A DNA stretch of 44,005 bases from a virus. Position numbers and translations under genes: made by a program. The stretch is taken from IMG/VR virus record IMGVR_UViG_3300009151_000125, positions 1 to 44,005 of that record, one strand, 5' to 3'. The notes below the pieces were generated by a model that was not told where the DNA came from, made no database searches, and worked only from the letters and a program-made list of their open reading frames with translations. Positions 26,336 to 33,802 of this stretch are shown here, piece by piece. The stretch's first letter is position 1. Each line of letters begins with the position of its first letter.

Positions 26336-27178
26336 ATGATACAAGATTTACAATTACTTAAAGACGTTTTAAGCGTCCCCACCAAAACATATCAAGAAGA
26401 CCTAATGGTTCAATACTTGGTTAATTGGTTAACAGAAAACAATATCGAGTATTTTGTTGATGAATATAAGAATGTTTATGCAACAAAACAAGAATCGGTA
26501 TTAATTCCAGAAAATTTCTATTTTCCGTGTGTGGTTGCGCATACAGATACTGTTCACAATATTGATGTAATCAATATTCGAGAAGAAATGTTACCAAATA
26601 CTCAAGGTGAGTTAAAGTTGTCTTATAAGGCATATAATGACGATCAACTCCCAACAGGTATTGGTGGTGATGATAAATGTGGTGTATTTGCGTGTTTAAC
26701 TCTACTAAAAGAATTACCTTATTTAAAGGCGGCATTTTTTGTATCTGAAGAAACAGGTTGTCATGGTTCCATGAAAGCGAAAGAAGAATTTTTCACAAAT
26801 GTTGGATATGGTATTCAGTTTGATGCTCCTGAAAATTGGATGATTACTGAAAAATGTTTTGGACAGGTTTTATTTGATAGAGATTCTGAATTTTTTGAAG
26901 CTTGTGATAAAGTATTAACTGAAGGAATGGTTAATGAAGATATGCAATATATGGTTCATCCATATACCGATGTTTATGCTTTAAGAGGAAAATTCAATTT
27001 TTCTTGTATTAATTTTTCAATAGGATATTATAGATATCATACTGCTAATGAGTATGTAGTTGTTGAAGATGTGTTTAACGGAATTAATATGGGTCGTAAG
27101 ATGATATCAAATCTTGGATACAAATTACACTACAAAGAGGCTAAAGTATATGATTGGAAAAGTAGAAGTGTTTTTTAA
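26336..27178 (+). CDS. M20-family zinc aminopeptidase-like protein (PepT-like)
   Basis: 280 residues. Metal-site motifs in order: VVAHTDTVH (His69, Asp71), GIGGDDKCGV (Asp112/113, bridging ligand), VSEETGCHGS (Glu138/139, catalytic base and ligand), a late D in HPYTDVYAL, and GYYRYHTANEYV (final His). These follow the M20 / PepT di-zinc peptidase layout. It lacks the full inserted dimerisation domain of bacterial PepT (~400 residues), so it is a compact phage form. Expected to trim small peptides, perhaps recycling Clp products, or to act on a cell-wall peptide; substrate inferred only. Overlaps the convergent metallopeptidase gene by 4 bp. Confidence 0.8.
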   Translation: MIQDLQLLKDVLSVPTKTYQEDLMVQYLVNWLTENNIEYFVDEYKNVYATKQESVLIPENFYFPCVVAHTDTVHNIDVINIREEMLPNTQGELKLSYKAYNDDQLPTGIGGDDKCGVFACLTLLKELPYLKAAFFVSEETGCHGSMKAKEEFFTNVGYGIQFDAPENWMITEKCFGQVLFDRDSEFFEACDKVLTEGMVNEDMQYMVHPYTDVYALRGKFNFSCINFSIGYYRYHTANEYVVVEDVFNGINMGRKMISNLGYKLHYKEAKVYDWKSRSVF

Positions 27179-27855
27179 ATAAAATCTTCTAACTTATCTA
27201 AATATTTTTTTACCATCGGGTGATCGGCAATATCTGAATATTCCTCACCCGATTTTTTTATTTGTTTTATTTGGTCAATTATTTGTCTTAACGACATTTC
27301 AACCATTCTGGACATAGATGGATAATTTTCAATGTAAGAAGACAACTTAAATTGACTCTTTGCGAATTCTATTGGGATATTAAGTTTAATCACTAATTTG
27401 GCAACCATTTGTTTTGCGAATCTATCTGCATCTAATTCTAGATTCCAATATTCTTCATATAACTTTTCAAAGTCTTCTAAATCACCCGTTAATGGGTTTT
27501 CTAATTTGAACTTAGTCATTTGTTCTTCGTGTCTTATTTCGTGAAATATGGTATAAAGAAAATCACCTATTGTAATCATATTTCTAGGTGCACAGATAAT
27601 GATTTGGTCTCTTGTTCTTACACCTGAATATCCAGGACAAGCGTTCAAGAACTTAATCGTGAAGTTATTTTCTTGTATATAATTTTTAACAAAGTTTTTA
27701 ATTTCCGAAACTTTTTCTTTTTGGTCTATAGGAAAGCTTCGTTTAAAATGATTCACTAATCTATCAAAATTAGAAATTTTTGGTGTATTATCATGTCCAC
27801 TTGATTCTAAATTTGTGACAGATTCTAATAAAACTTTTCTGATTAAATATTTCAT
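27175..27855 (-). CDS. HExxH zinc metallopeptidase, 226 aa
   Basis: The motif FHEIRHEEQ (His105-Glu106-xx-His109) sits on a helix, and NLELDADRFA at 138-147 offers a downstream Glu/Asp third ligand (ExxxD pattern), as in gluzincin or minigluzincin peptidases. The N-terminal ~95 residues form a leader of helices and a strand (FTIKFLNACPGYSGV, DQIIICAPRN) resembling the beta sheet edge before the active-site helix. No signal peptide, so cytosolic or virion. Target unknown. TATTTATA begins 12 nt before the ATG, and the terminator of the ClpC-like gene lies just upstream. Confidence 0.78.
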   Translation of the reverse strand: MKYLIRKVLLESVTNLESSGHDNTPKISNFDRLVNHFKRSFPIDQKEKVSEIKNFVKNYIQENNFTIKFLNACPGYSGVRTRDQIIICAPRNMITIGDFLYTIFHEIRHEEQMTKFKLENPLTGDLEDFEKLYEEYWNLELDADRFAKQMVAKLVIKLNIPIEFAKSQFKLSSYIENYPSMSRMVEMSLRQIIDQIKQIKKSGEEYSDIADHPMVKKYLDKLEDFI

Positions 27856-27859
27856 TAGT

Positions 27860-27867
27860 TATAAATA
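27860..27867 (-). promoter_or_regulatory. phage-type box TATTTATA, 12 nt before ATG
   Basis: TATTTATA on the minus strand begins 12 nt upstream of the HExxH gene start at 27855. Confidence 0.55.
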
Positions 27868-27872
27868 TAACA

Positions 27873-27896
27873 AACCCCCACATTTCTGTGAGGGTT
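27873..27896 (-). terminator. terminator of the ClpC-like gene
   Basis: A ten-position stem AACCCTCACA/TGTGGGGGTT on the minus strand with one mismatch and loop GAAA, followed by TGTT, 11 nt after the ClpC-like stop. Confidence 0.7.
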
Positions 27897-27906
27897 ATGT
27901 TTTAGG

Positions 27907-29922
27907 TTATTTACCTTTCTTCTGTATCTTGATTTCTTCACCTTCTACTTTTATTGTATAAGTTTTACCTTCAATCATTTTACCTGTTAATACTTCTTCG
28001 GATAATAGGTCTTCGACCTTATCTTGAATTGCTCTTTTAAGAGGTCTTGCTCCATAAGATTCGTCAAATCCTACTTTTGCAAGATATTCAATCAAGGTAT
28101 CATCATAAGTGATGGTGTATTTCATGTCTTTAAGACGATGCACCAATTTCTTAAGTTCAATATCAGTAATTTTCTTAATATCTTCAGGACTTAATGAATT
28201 GAATATAATTGTATCATCAATACGGTTCAAGAATTCAGGAGAGAAGAAATTTTTCATTTCTTTCATCAATACTTGTTTTTTAGCTTCCTCATTTGCATAT
28301 ACATTATTTGAGAAACCAATACCTGTACCAAAGTCTTGTAATTTTTTAACACCCAAGTTTGAGGTTAAAATAATTAATGTGTTCTTGAAATTAATTTTTC
28401 TACCAAGACTATCTGTTGCGTGTCCATCATCCAAGATTTGTAGTAAGATAGAAAACACATCTTTATGTGCTTTTTCTACTTCATCAAATAAGATTACTGA
28501 ATATGGTTTGTTTTTAACTTTTTCAGTTAATTGCCCACCTTCTTCATATCCAACATATCCTGGAGGAGCTCCCACCAATTTGGATATTGTATGTTTTTCT
28601 TGGTATTCACTCATATCCACACGGATTAAGGAATCTTCAGAACCAAACATTTCTTTTGCCAATTGTTTTGCCAAGTGTGTTTTACCTACACCAGTTGAAC
28701 CTAAGAATATAAATGAACCAATTGGACGGTTAGGGTCTTTAATTCCCAATCTGTTTCTTTTGATTGATTTTGCAATCTTGATAACTGCGGCATCTTGACC
28801 AATTACCTTACCCATTAATTCTTTATCTAAATTAATTAATGCGTTTTTATCATCAACATTCATTCTATTCACAGGAATTTTTACCATACTAGATACAACA
28901 TCATATACGTTTTCAAGTGAGATTATTTTCTTGTCTTTTGATTGTTCTTCTTCAAACTTATTTTTTTCGCTTTCAAGTTTGGTCAACAATTTCTTTTCTT
29001 TATCGCGTAAATCTGCAGCTTGTTCGTAGTTTTGTTTTTTAACTACATCAATTTTTAATTGCTTAAGTTCTAATGCCTTTCTTTTTAAATCTTCAATTAT
29101 TTCAGGAACTTTTATGTCGGTTTGCATACGAGCTCCAACTTCATCCAAGACATCAAATGCTTTATCAGGAAATTCACGTTCAGTAATATATCTGTCTGCC
29201 AATTTCACACAAGCTTCAATAATTTCATCAGAATAAGATACTTTATGAAATGTTTCGTATTTTTCACGAACATTTTTAAGAATTTGAATTGTTTCTACAA
29301 CCGTAGATGGGTCAACAATTACCTTTTGAAACCTGCGTTCCAACGCTCCGTCTTTTTCAATATTTTTGCGGAATTCATCAAGAGTTGTTGCTCCGATACA
29401 TTGTAATTCACCACGAGATAATGCTGGTTTGAAAATATTGGAACCATCCATTGAACCTGCCGAATTACCTGACCCAACAAGAGTATGTATCTCATCAATG
29501 AAGATGATGATGTTTGGGTTTGCCTGAAGTTCTTCAATAATTACCTTCATTCTTTCTTCAAACTGACCACGATATTTTGTGCCAGCAACAACTGAAGTTA
29601 AATCAAGATTTACGATTCTTTTATCAATAAGATTTTTTGGACATTCTCCACTTACAATCTTCATCGCCAAACCTTCAACAATTGCAGTTTTACCACAACC
29701 AGGTTCTCCTATAATAATAGGGTTATTTTTCTTTCTACGAGATAAGATTTGAGCTATTCTCAAAATCTCTTTATCACGTCCAATAACAGGATCTAACTTA
29801 CCGGCTTCAGCCAATTTATTTAAATCCCTACTGAAATTATCCAATACAGGTGTGTTACTGTCTGAATTTTGTTTTTCTTTTTTACTCATTATTTTGTCGT
29901 CATCATCAATAATATCATTCAT
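27907..29922 (-). CDS. ClpC-like AAA+ unfoldase without the Clp N-domain
   Basis: 671 residues with two AAA+ modules. D1 has Walker A GEPGCGKT (72-79) and Walker B IIFIDEIHTL; D2 has Walker A GSTGVGKT (~405-412) and Walker B VILFDEVEKAH. Between them is a UVR-type coiled segment (NYEQAADLRDKEKKLL, ~300-315), a mark of ClpC. D2 carries GTGIGFSN (~533), the IGF-type loop that docks on ClpP. The ~140-residue N-terminal Clp_N domain, which in ClpC binds adaptors, is absent; an acidic 30-residue tail replaces it. Expected to feed proteins to ClpP, here perhaps the phage ClpP at 9109. It is divergent from hsp20 over a region rich in palindromes. Confidence 0.93.
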   Translation of the reverse strand: MNDIIDDDDKIMSKKEKQNSDSNTPVLDNFSRDLNKLAEAGKLDPVIGRDKEILRIAQILSRRKKNNPIIIGEPGCGKTAIVEGLAMKIVSGECPKNLIDKRIVNLDLTSVVAGTKYRGQFEERMKVIIEELQANPNIIIFIDEIHTLVGSGNSAGSMDGSNIFKPALSRGELQCIGATTLDEFRKNIEKDGALERRFQKVIVDPSTVVETIQILKNVREKYETFHKVSYSDEIIEACVKLADRYITEREFPDKAFDVLDEVGARMQTDIKVPEIIEDLKRKALELKQLKIDVVKKQNYEQAADLRDKEKKLLTKLESEKNKFEEEQSKDKKIISLENVYDVVSSMVKIPVNRMNVDDKNALINLDKELMGKVIGQDAAVIKIAKSIKRNRLGIKDPNRPIGSFIFLGSTGVGKTHLAKQLAKEMFGSEDSLIRVDMSEYQEKHTISKLVGAPPGYVGYEEGGQLTEKVKNKPYSVILFDEVEKAHKDVFSILLQILDDGHATDSLGRKINFKNTLIILTSNLGVKKLQDFGTGIGFSNNVYANEEAKKQVLMKEMKNFFSPEFLNRIDDTIIFNSLSPEDIKKITDIELKKLVHRLKDMKYTITYDDTLIEYLAKVGFDESYGARPLKRAIQDKVEDLLSEEVLTGKMIEGKTYTIKVEGEEIKIQKKGK

Positions 29923-30119
29923 AGTTAATTAATTTTTACAAAGGTGTATCAAATTTGGGACATTACCAAATTATTAGACAAATTGTCGGTAATATTTTTT
30001 TTAACTGACATATTGTCGTATTTGTGATTCGATAACTGAAAATTTTTCAGTTTATTTATGGTGGTATATAGTTTGATTATGTAAAGATAATCAAATAAAT
30101 AAAAAAAAACAAAACAATT
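29923..30119. promoter_or_regulatory. palindrome-rich divergent control region of clpC-like and hsp20
   Basis: Within 197 bp: AATTTGG-N7-CCAAATT (29952-29972), GACAAATTGTC (29977-29987), a similar GACATATTGTC (30007-30017; centres 30 bp apart), a perfect 19-bp palindrome AACTGAAAA-T-TTTTCAGTT (30034-30052), and TTTGATTAT-N6-ATAATCAAA (30072-30095), which would fold in the hsp20 leader. The two GACAwATTGTC sites look like operators of one regulator. None matches CIRCE or CtsR sites. A weak minus-strand frame here is not credible. Confidence 0.5.
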
Positions 30120-30515
30120 ATGATTTACGGTACTACAAATTTTAATGACATGATAGACCATGTTTTTGGTAGACAACCAAATAACTATTATGCAACTTCA
30201 GTAACAACTAAAACATCTGATGATGAGAACTATGAGATAAACCATACTAAAGATGGTGCATATCTTTTCTTCAAAGCCGCGGGCTTTAATAAATCAAATC
30301 TAAAAGTTGAAATGGAAAGTGGTATTATCCATATCGAAGGAAAAAGAGTTTATAAATTAAATGGTGAAGAAAAAACCAAATCAATTTCTAAACAATTTAA
30401 AATCGGAGATACATATAACCCAACTTCCATCGAGGCAACCATCGAAGATGGACTTTTAACGGTATTCGTACCTAATTACAAAAAACAAGAAAAGAAAAGA
30501 ATAAACCTTCTCTAA
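30120..30515 (+). CDS. small heat-shock protein, Hsp20 / alpha-crystallin family
   Basis: 131 residues, with the alpha-crystallin domain over about 37-128: NYEINHTKDGAYLFFKAAGFNKSNLKVE, then GIIHIEGKR and a C-terminal DGLLTVFVPNYKKQEKKRINLL, i.e. the usual beta strands ending in the GxLxVxxP motif. The short N-terminal arm is normal for phage Hsp20. It holds unfolding proteins in a refoldable state; T4-like cyanophages also carry it. Here it diverges from a ClpC-like unfoldase, so both may be induced together. A leader hairpin (30072-30095) could affect expression. Confidence 0.92.
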   Translation: MIYGTTNFNDMIDHVFGRQPNNYYATSVTTKTSDDENYEINHTKDGAYLFFKAAGFNKSNLKVEMESGIIHIEGKRVYKLNGEEKTKSISKQFKIGDTYNPTSIEATIEDGLLTVFVPNYKKQEKKRINLL

Positions 30516-30533
30516 TCGATCTCATTAACAGAT

Positions 30534-30563
30534 AAACCCTCATCATTTTTTTGGTGGGGGTTT
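30534..30563 (+). terminator. probable terminator after hsp20
   Basis: Eleven-bp stem AAACCCTCATC/GGTGGGGGTTT (with G-T pairs) and a T-rich loop, but only a short T-run behind it. Lies 18 nt after the hsp20 stop. Confidence 0.55.
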
Positions 30564-30564
30564 A

Positions 30565-30572
30565 TATTTATG
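30565..30572 (+). promoter_or_regulatory. phage-type box TATTTATG, 12 nt before ATG
   Basis: TATTTATG begins 12 nt before the ATG at 30577; the last base differs from the usual A/T. Confidence 0.45.
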
Positions 30573-30576
30573 TTTA

Positions 30577-30912
30577 ATGAAACCATTTGAAAAATTTTTA
30601 GAACATAGCACATCATTAAGAGAATTATTGGACACTTATCTTGAATTAAGACAACATTTCCAAGAACTTGGATTTAGTGAAGAAGATTTAATTAGTCCAC
30701 CAACATATACTCAAAAAATGATGTCTTTATATCATAAATTTGATACCACACAAAAGGCTTTATTTCAACAAGTAAAAGACTATGGTTTTAATATAAATCT
30801 GAATGATTTTACTGGTTATACCACAAAATTATTATCTAAAATTGATAAATTAACACCACTTAAAGAAAATGGCAATAACAAAAGAAGAAATCAAGGGGAC
30901 AAAGATTATTAA
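30577..30912 (+). CDS. hypothetical helical protein, 111 aa
   Basis: A soluble helical protein (MKPFEKFLEHSTSLRELLDTYLELRQHFQEL; QKALFQQVKDYGFNINL) with a basic end. No family recognised. Its last 44 bp overlap the KTSC-domain gene in another frame, so the two are translationally linked. A promoter-like box lies 12 nt before the start. Confidence 0.62.
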   Translation: MKPFEKFLEHSTSLRELLDTYLELRQHFQELGFSEEDLISPPTYTQKMMSLYHKFDTTQKALFQQVKDYGFNINLNDFTGYTTKLLSKIDKLTPLKENGNNKRRNQGDKDY

Positions 30913-31111
30913 CGAAATCAAATCGTCCAATATTAAGAAAACAGAATACGATATAGAAACCAAAAAATTGATTGCAGAATTCAATAATGGTTTAAAATAT
31001 CAATACGATAATGTACCTCATCAGGTATATACAGCCTTCAGAAAGGCCCAATCTCAGGGTCAATTTTTCACTACAGATATTTCAAAGAAATATACTTATA
31101 AAAAAGTGTAG
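30869..31111 (+). CDS. KTSC-domain protein, 80 aa
   Basis: The core SSNIKKTEYDIETKKLIAEFNNGLKYQYDNVPHQVYTAFRKAQSQGQFFTTDIS matches the KTSC domain (a ~60-residue domain also found near lysyl-tRNA synthetase homologues and as stand-alone proteins in phages): S-x-I..., then GxxYxYxxVPxxVYxxFxxAxSxGxxF. Function of the domain is not established; nucleic-acid binding has been suggested from context. The start lies inside the upstream gene, with ATGGCA as first codons. Confidence 0.82.
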   Translation: MAITKEEIKGTKIINEIKSSNIKKTEYDIETKKLIAEFNNGLKYQYDNVPHQVYTAFRKAQSQGQFFTTDISKKYTYKKV

Positions 31112-31120
31112 CTTATTGAG

Positions 31121-31128
31121 TATTTATA
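31121..31128 (+). promoter_or_regulatory. phage-type box TATTTATA, 12 nt before ATG
   Basis: TATTTATA begins 12 nt before the ATG at 31133. This spacing favours that ATG over the adjacent upstream GTG. Confidence 0.5.
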
Positions 31129-31132
31129 TGTG

Positions 31133-31885
31133 ATGAGTAATACCCAAAAAATTCTTGATAGTTTTTCCGTAAAAGAAACTCTTAACCCAAAAGTATGGGA
31201 AAATTGTGAAAGCGCAGAAAATGCAACAATGAAACCCAAAGTTAGACAGGCTCTTATGCGTATTGCAGAAGAATTTATTGAAGATTTGGGTGATGATGTA
31301 TTTGTTGAAGAAATTTATCTTATGGGATCATTAGCAAATTTTAATTGGTCAGAATATTCTGATTTTGATTTACACGTTATTGTTGATTTTGAAAGATATG
31401 GAAAACAAGAAGACCTTTATAAAGAACTTTTTGATTTAAAAAAGAAACTTTTTAACGACAAACACAATATTAAAATTTTTGGATATGACGTTGAAGTTTA
31501 TGCTCAAGGAACTTCCGATGAAGCTCATAGTGATGGTGTTTATTCTGTTATGAATAACGAATGGATTCACAAGCCAAAAAAGACACATAAAAATTTAGAT
31601 ATGTCAGTTTTAAAAACCAAAATAAAAAGTTGGACAGATAAAATTGATGACTCAATTGAAGAAGCAAAATCTGAAGGAAATACTGAAACTTTAAAGAGGT
31701 TAAAAGATAAACTAAAAGAGTATAGACAATCAGGGTTAGATAAAGATGGAGAGTTTTCTTATGAGAATTTGGTTTTTAAATATTTAAGAAGATCAGGTCA
31801 TATCGGTAAACTTTTTGACGAAAAAACTAAAATAAAAGATAAAGAGTTGTCTATAGAAACACAAATTCAAGAAATCCGTAAATAA
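31133..31885 (+). CDS. predicted nucleotidyltransferase (Pol-beta superfamily)
   Basis: 250 residues. IYLMGSLANFNWSEYSDFDLHVIVDF at 61-86 is the diagnostic nucleotidyltransferase motif: GS (65-66) on the turn, then DxD (Asp77, Asp79) for the metals. A later DVEVYAQ (~123) supplies the third acidic residue. The C-terminal part is helical with a Lys-rich coil. Family members transfer nucleotides to proteins, RNA or small molecules (MNT/HEPN toxin partners, CCA-adding enzymes, aminoglycoside transferases). No HEPN partner is seen. Possible roles include modifying host factors or tRNA ends; this is inference. Confidence 0.75.
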   Translation: MSNTQKILDSFSVKETLNPKVWENCESAENATMKPKVRQALMRIAEEFIEDLGDDVFVEEIYLMGSLANFNWSEYSDFDLHVIVDFERYGKQEDLYKELFDLKKKLFNDKHNIKIFGYDVEVYAQGTSDEAHSDGVYSVMNNEWIHKPKKTHKNLDMSVLKTKIKSWTDKIDDSIEEAKSEGNTETLKRLKDKLKEYRQSGLDKDGEFSYENLVFKYLRRSGHIGKLFDEKTKIKDKELSIETQIQEIRK

Positions 31886-31900
31886 TTAGTATAAATCATA

Positions 31901-31908
31901 TATTTATA
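31901..31908 (+). promoter_or_regulatory. phage-type promoter box TATTTATA
   Basis: TATTTATA lies 25 nt before the ATG at 31926, at the head of the packaging/prohead module. Confidence 0.5.
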
Positions 31909-31925
31909 AAGAAAAAAAAACTTAG

Positions 31926-32153
31926 ATGCCAAGTCCAACTCCAACACCAAGTTCAACACCTTTTTATACAGGTATATCAGTAAACGCTATTTACGAATAC
32001 ACTAATGATATGTTTGGTTCTTTTAGTGGTGGAACTTGGCAACCATCTTACGGTCCAGTACCACATGCAATATATACCAATAATAATGGTACCGAAGCTG
32101 TCGTTCAATTAAACGCAATATCTCTTGGAGGATTTAACGGATTAAATAATTAA
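31926..32153 (+). CDS. small protein with Pro/Thr/Ser start, 75 aa
   Basis: Begins MPSPTPTPSSTPFYTG, an extended proline-rich arm, then a beta-rich Gly/Asn/Ala segment (FSGGTWQPSYGPVP; NNNGTEAVVQLNAIS). The S-P-T-P-T-P arm is common at the N-termini of small phage decoration or tail proteins, but no family is certain. It is followed after 21 bp by the 32175 gene. Confidence 0.55.
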   Translation: MPSPTPTPSSTPFYTGISVNAIYEYTNDMFGSFSGGTWQPSYGPVPHAIYTNNNGTEAVVQLNAISLGGFNGLNN

Positions 32154-32174
32154 AAAAATTTAAAAATACAAAAT

Positions 32175-33410
32175 ATGTCAGATTTAAAAGCAATAGGAAG
32201 TGAAAAACTTACAGGCCAAAATAAATTAAATAGAATAATGGAAATTGCTCGTTTTAATGAAGTGATTCCATCTAAAGTTAATGAAACCTCAAATTCAGAA
32301 TATAGTATTTCTCTTGCAGATGGTTATAAATATGAAATCGTAAAAGAAAGACAAGGATATATAATTAAAAAAAATATTAATGAATCTGAAGCTGATTATA
32401 TTGAACCAATGAAAAATAGAAAATATTATTCTTCATATTCACAAGCTCTAAAAAGATTAAATTTATTAACTAAAGAAGTTAATAGGATTAATGAAAATGA
32501 AGAAGGTATTTCTTTATTTGGTGAACAAAAAAAGTTTACTTTAAAATTACCAAAACCAGCTCCATCTCCTGAAGTTGCAGCTGCTCCACCAGCAGAACCT
32601 CCAGCGGTTCCATCACCAGAATTACCTCCATCACCTGATATGGGTACGGGTGCTGATATGGGAGGTGAAGATGTAAATGTTGATATGAATACTGATATGG
32701 GAGGTGAAGATGTAAATGTTGATATGAATGATGATATGAGTGCTAATACAGGATCAGGAGACTCCGAAGAACACGTAACATTTAAAACAATTCAAAAACT
32801 TACAGGTAAATTAACACAAAAAATTAGAACATTAGATAATGAAGAAGGAATGACTTCTGAAAATATCAAATATGTTATTAACATGGTTTTATCATCTTTA
32901 GAATTAAAGACTTTATCTGAAGAAGATAAAGAAGATATCATATCTAAATTTGATGAAGATTCTGAAGATTTAGGTGGAGATGATATGGGAGGCAAAGATA
33001 TGACCGATGATTCTGAAGTTGAAGATATTCAAACAGATATGGACGTTCCTATTGAAGGAGGTGACGGTTCTGAAATGACAGAATATGGTAACGGAGCAAT
33101 AATGGATAGTATCTTCAAAGAATCTAAAGTCGATAAAGTAATTTCAAAATATTTTGAAGTAACAAAACAAGAAATAAGAGAATCTGCAAATAAAAAAGCT
33201 CAAAAACAAATTAAAATTAACTCTGACGTTAAAAAGAAAATGAATTCAGTTATTAAATTAACAGAAACAATTGAGCAAGAATTAGCAGCTAAGAAATTTT
33301 TAGAGAAAAATTCTAACTATAACTTTATTGGACTTACCAATAAGAAAAATTTAGTTTTTGAAAATAATGGTAAACAAAAAAGAATTTCGATAGAAGGAAA
33401 TGTTATATGA
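32175..33410 (+). CDS. acidic structural-module protein, 411 aa
   Basis: Three parts: a mixed alpha/beta N-terminus (1-120) that ends in LFGEQKK at 114-120, then a Pro/Ala-rich linker, then acidic repeats rich in MGGEDVNVDMN and D/E. A helical region with SEEDKEDIISKF and a basic C-terminal domain (KKKMNSVIKLTETIEQELAAKKFLEK) follow. The repeat GGEDVNVDMNxDM occurs twice in tandem. Position 4 kb before the terminase suggests an internal/scaffold or head protein. No family recognised. Its stop overlaps the next ATG (ATGA). Confidence 0.62.
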   Translation: MSDLKAIGSEKLTGQNKLNRIMEIARFNEVIPSKVNETSNSEYSISLADGYKYEIVKERQGYIIKKNINESEADYIEPMKNRKYYSSYSQALKRLNLLTKEVNRINENEEGISLFGEQKKFTLKLPKPAPSPEVAAAPPAEPPAVPSPELPPSPDMGTGADMGGEDVNVDMNTDMGGEDVNVDMNDDMSANTGSGDSEEHVTFKTIQKLTGKLTQKIRTLDNEEGMTSENIKYVINMVLSSLELKTLSEEDKEDIISKFDEDSEDLGGDDMGGKDMTDDSEVEDIQTDMDVPIEGGDGSEMTEYGNGAIMDSIFKESKVDKVISKYFEVTKQEIRESANKKAQKQIKINSDVKKKMNSVIKLTETIEQELAAKKFLEKNSNYNFIGLTNKKNLVFENNGKQKRISIEGNVI

Positions 33411-33802
33411 GTAATTTAATCTACGTAAACGGTTTAGGACCTAATTATAAAGGAGATAATCTTTACGAGTTTATTTTTTCTGATAAAACTGATGTGTGGG
33501 GGGAATTTTGGGAAAGTAAACCATCTAATGGTTATCCAACTCCACCTGAATTAAAATATATTAAGAAGGTAGGAGTTTTGAGAAATACTGATATAAAATT
33601 GGAATTGATTCAAAACTCCGATTTTTTTTGTATGGTAGATGCAATAGATGATGTTGTTGCATTAGCATGGGAAACAGAAGAATCTGAAGGACAAAAAAGA
33701 ATGGTGTTTAGATTTGGAGAAACAGAACAAAAAATAAAAGACAAACTCTACGAAAGAGATTTGATTCTAGAATTTGAAAAGAAATTTGTGTATGAAAACT
33801 AA
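33407..33802 (+). CDS. hypothetical protein, 131 aa
   Basis: Beta-rich soluble protein: MSNLIYVNGLGPNYKGDNLYEFIFSD, then VWGEFWESKP, VVALAWETEESEGQKRMVFRFG and a helical end. It is coupled by overlap at both ends (ATGA with the gene before, 11 bp with the gene after), which is typical of a phage morphogenesis operon. No family recognised; a small chaperone or connector role would fit the location but is unproven. Confidence 0.65.
   Translation: MSNLIYVNGLGPNYKGDNLYEFIFSDKTDVWGEFWESKPSNGYPTPPELKYIKKVGVLRNTDIKLELIQNSDFFCMVDAIDDVVALAWETEESEGQKRMVFRFGETEQKIKDKLYERDLILEFEKKFVYEN

Noticed and set aside
29949-30176. Minus-strand 75-aa frame across the hsp20 start
   Set aside because: It overlaps the hsp20 start and a palindrome-rich control region, and its composition (Asn/Tyr/Phe runs) looks like translated AT-rich spacer.
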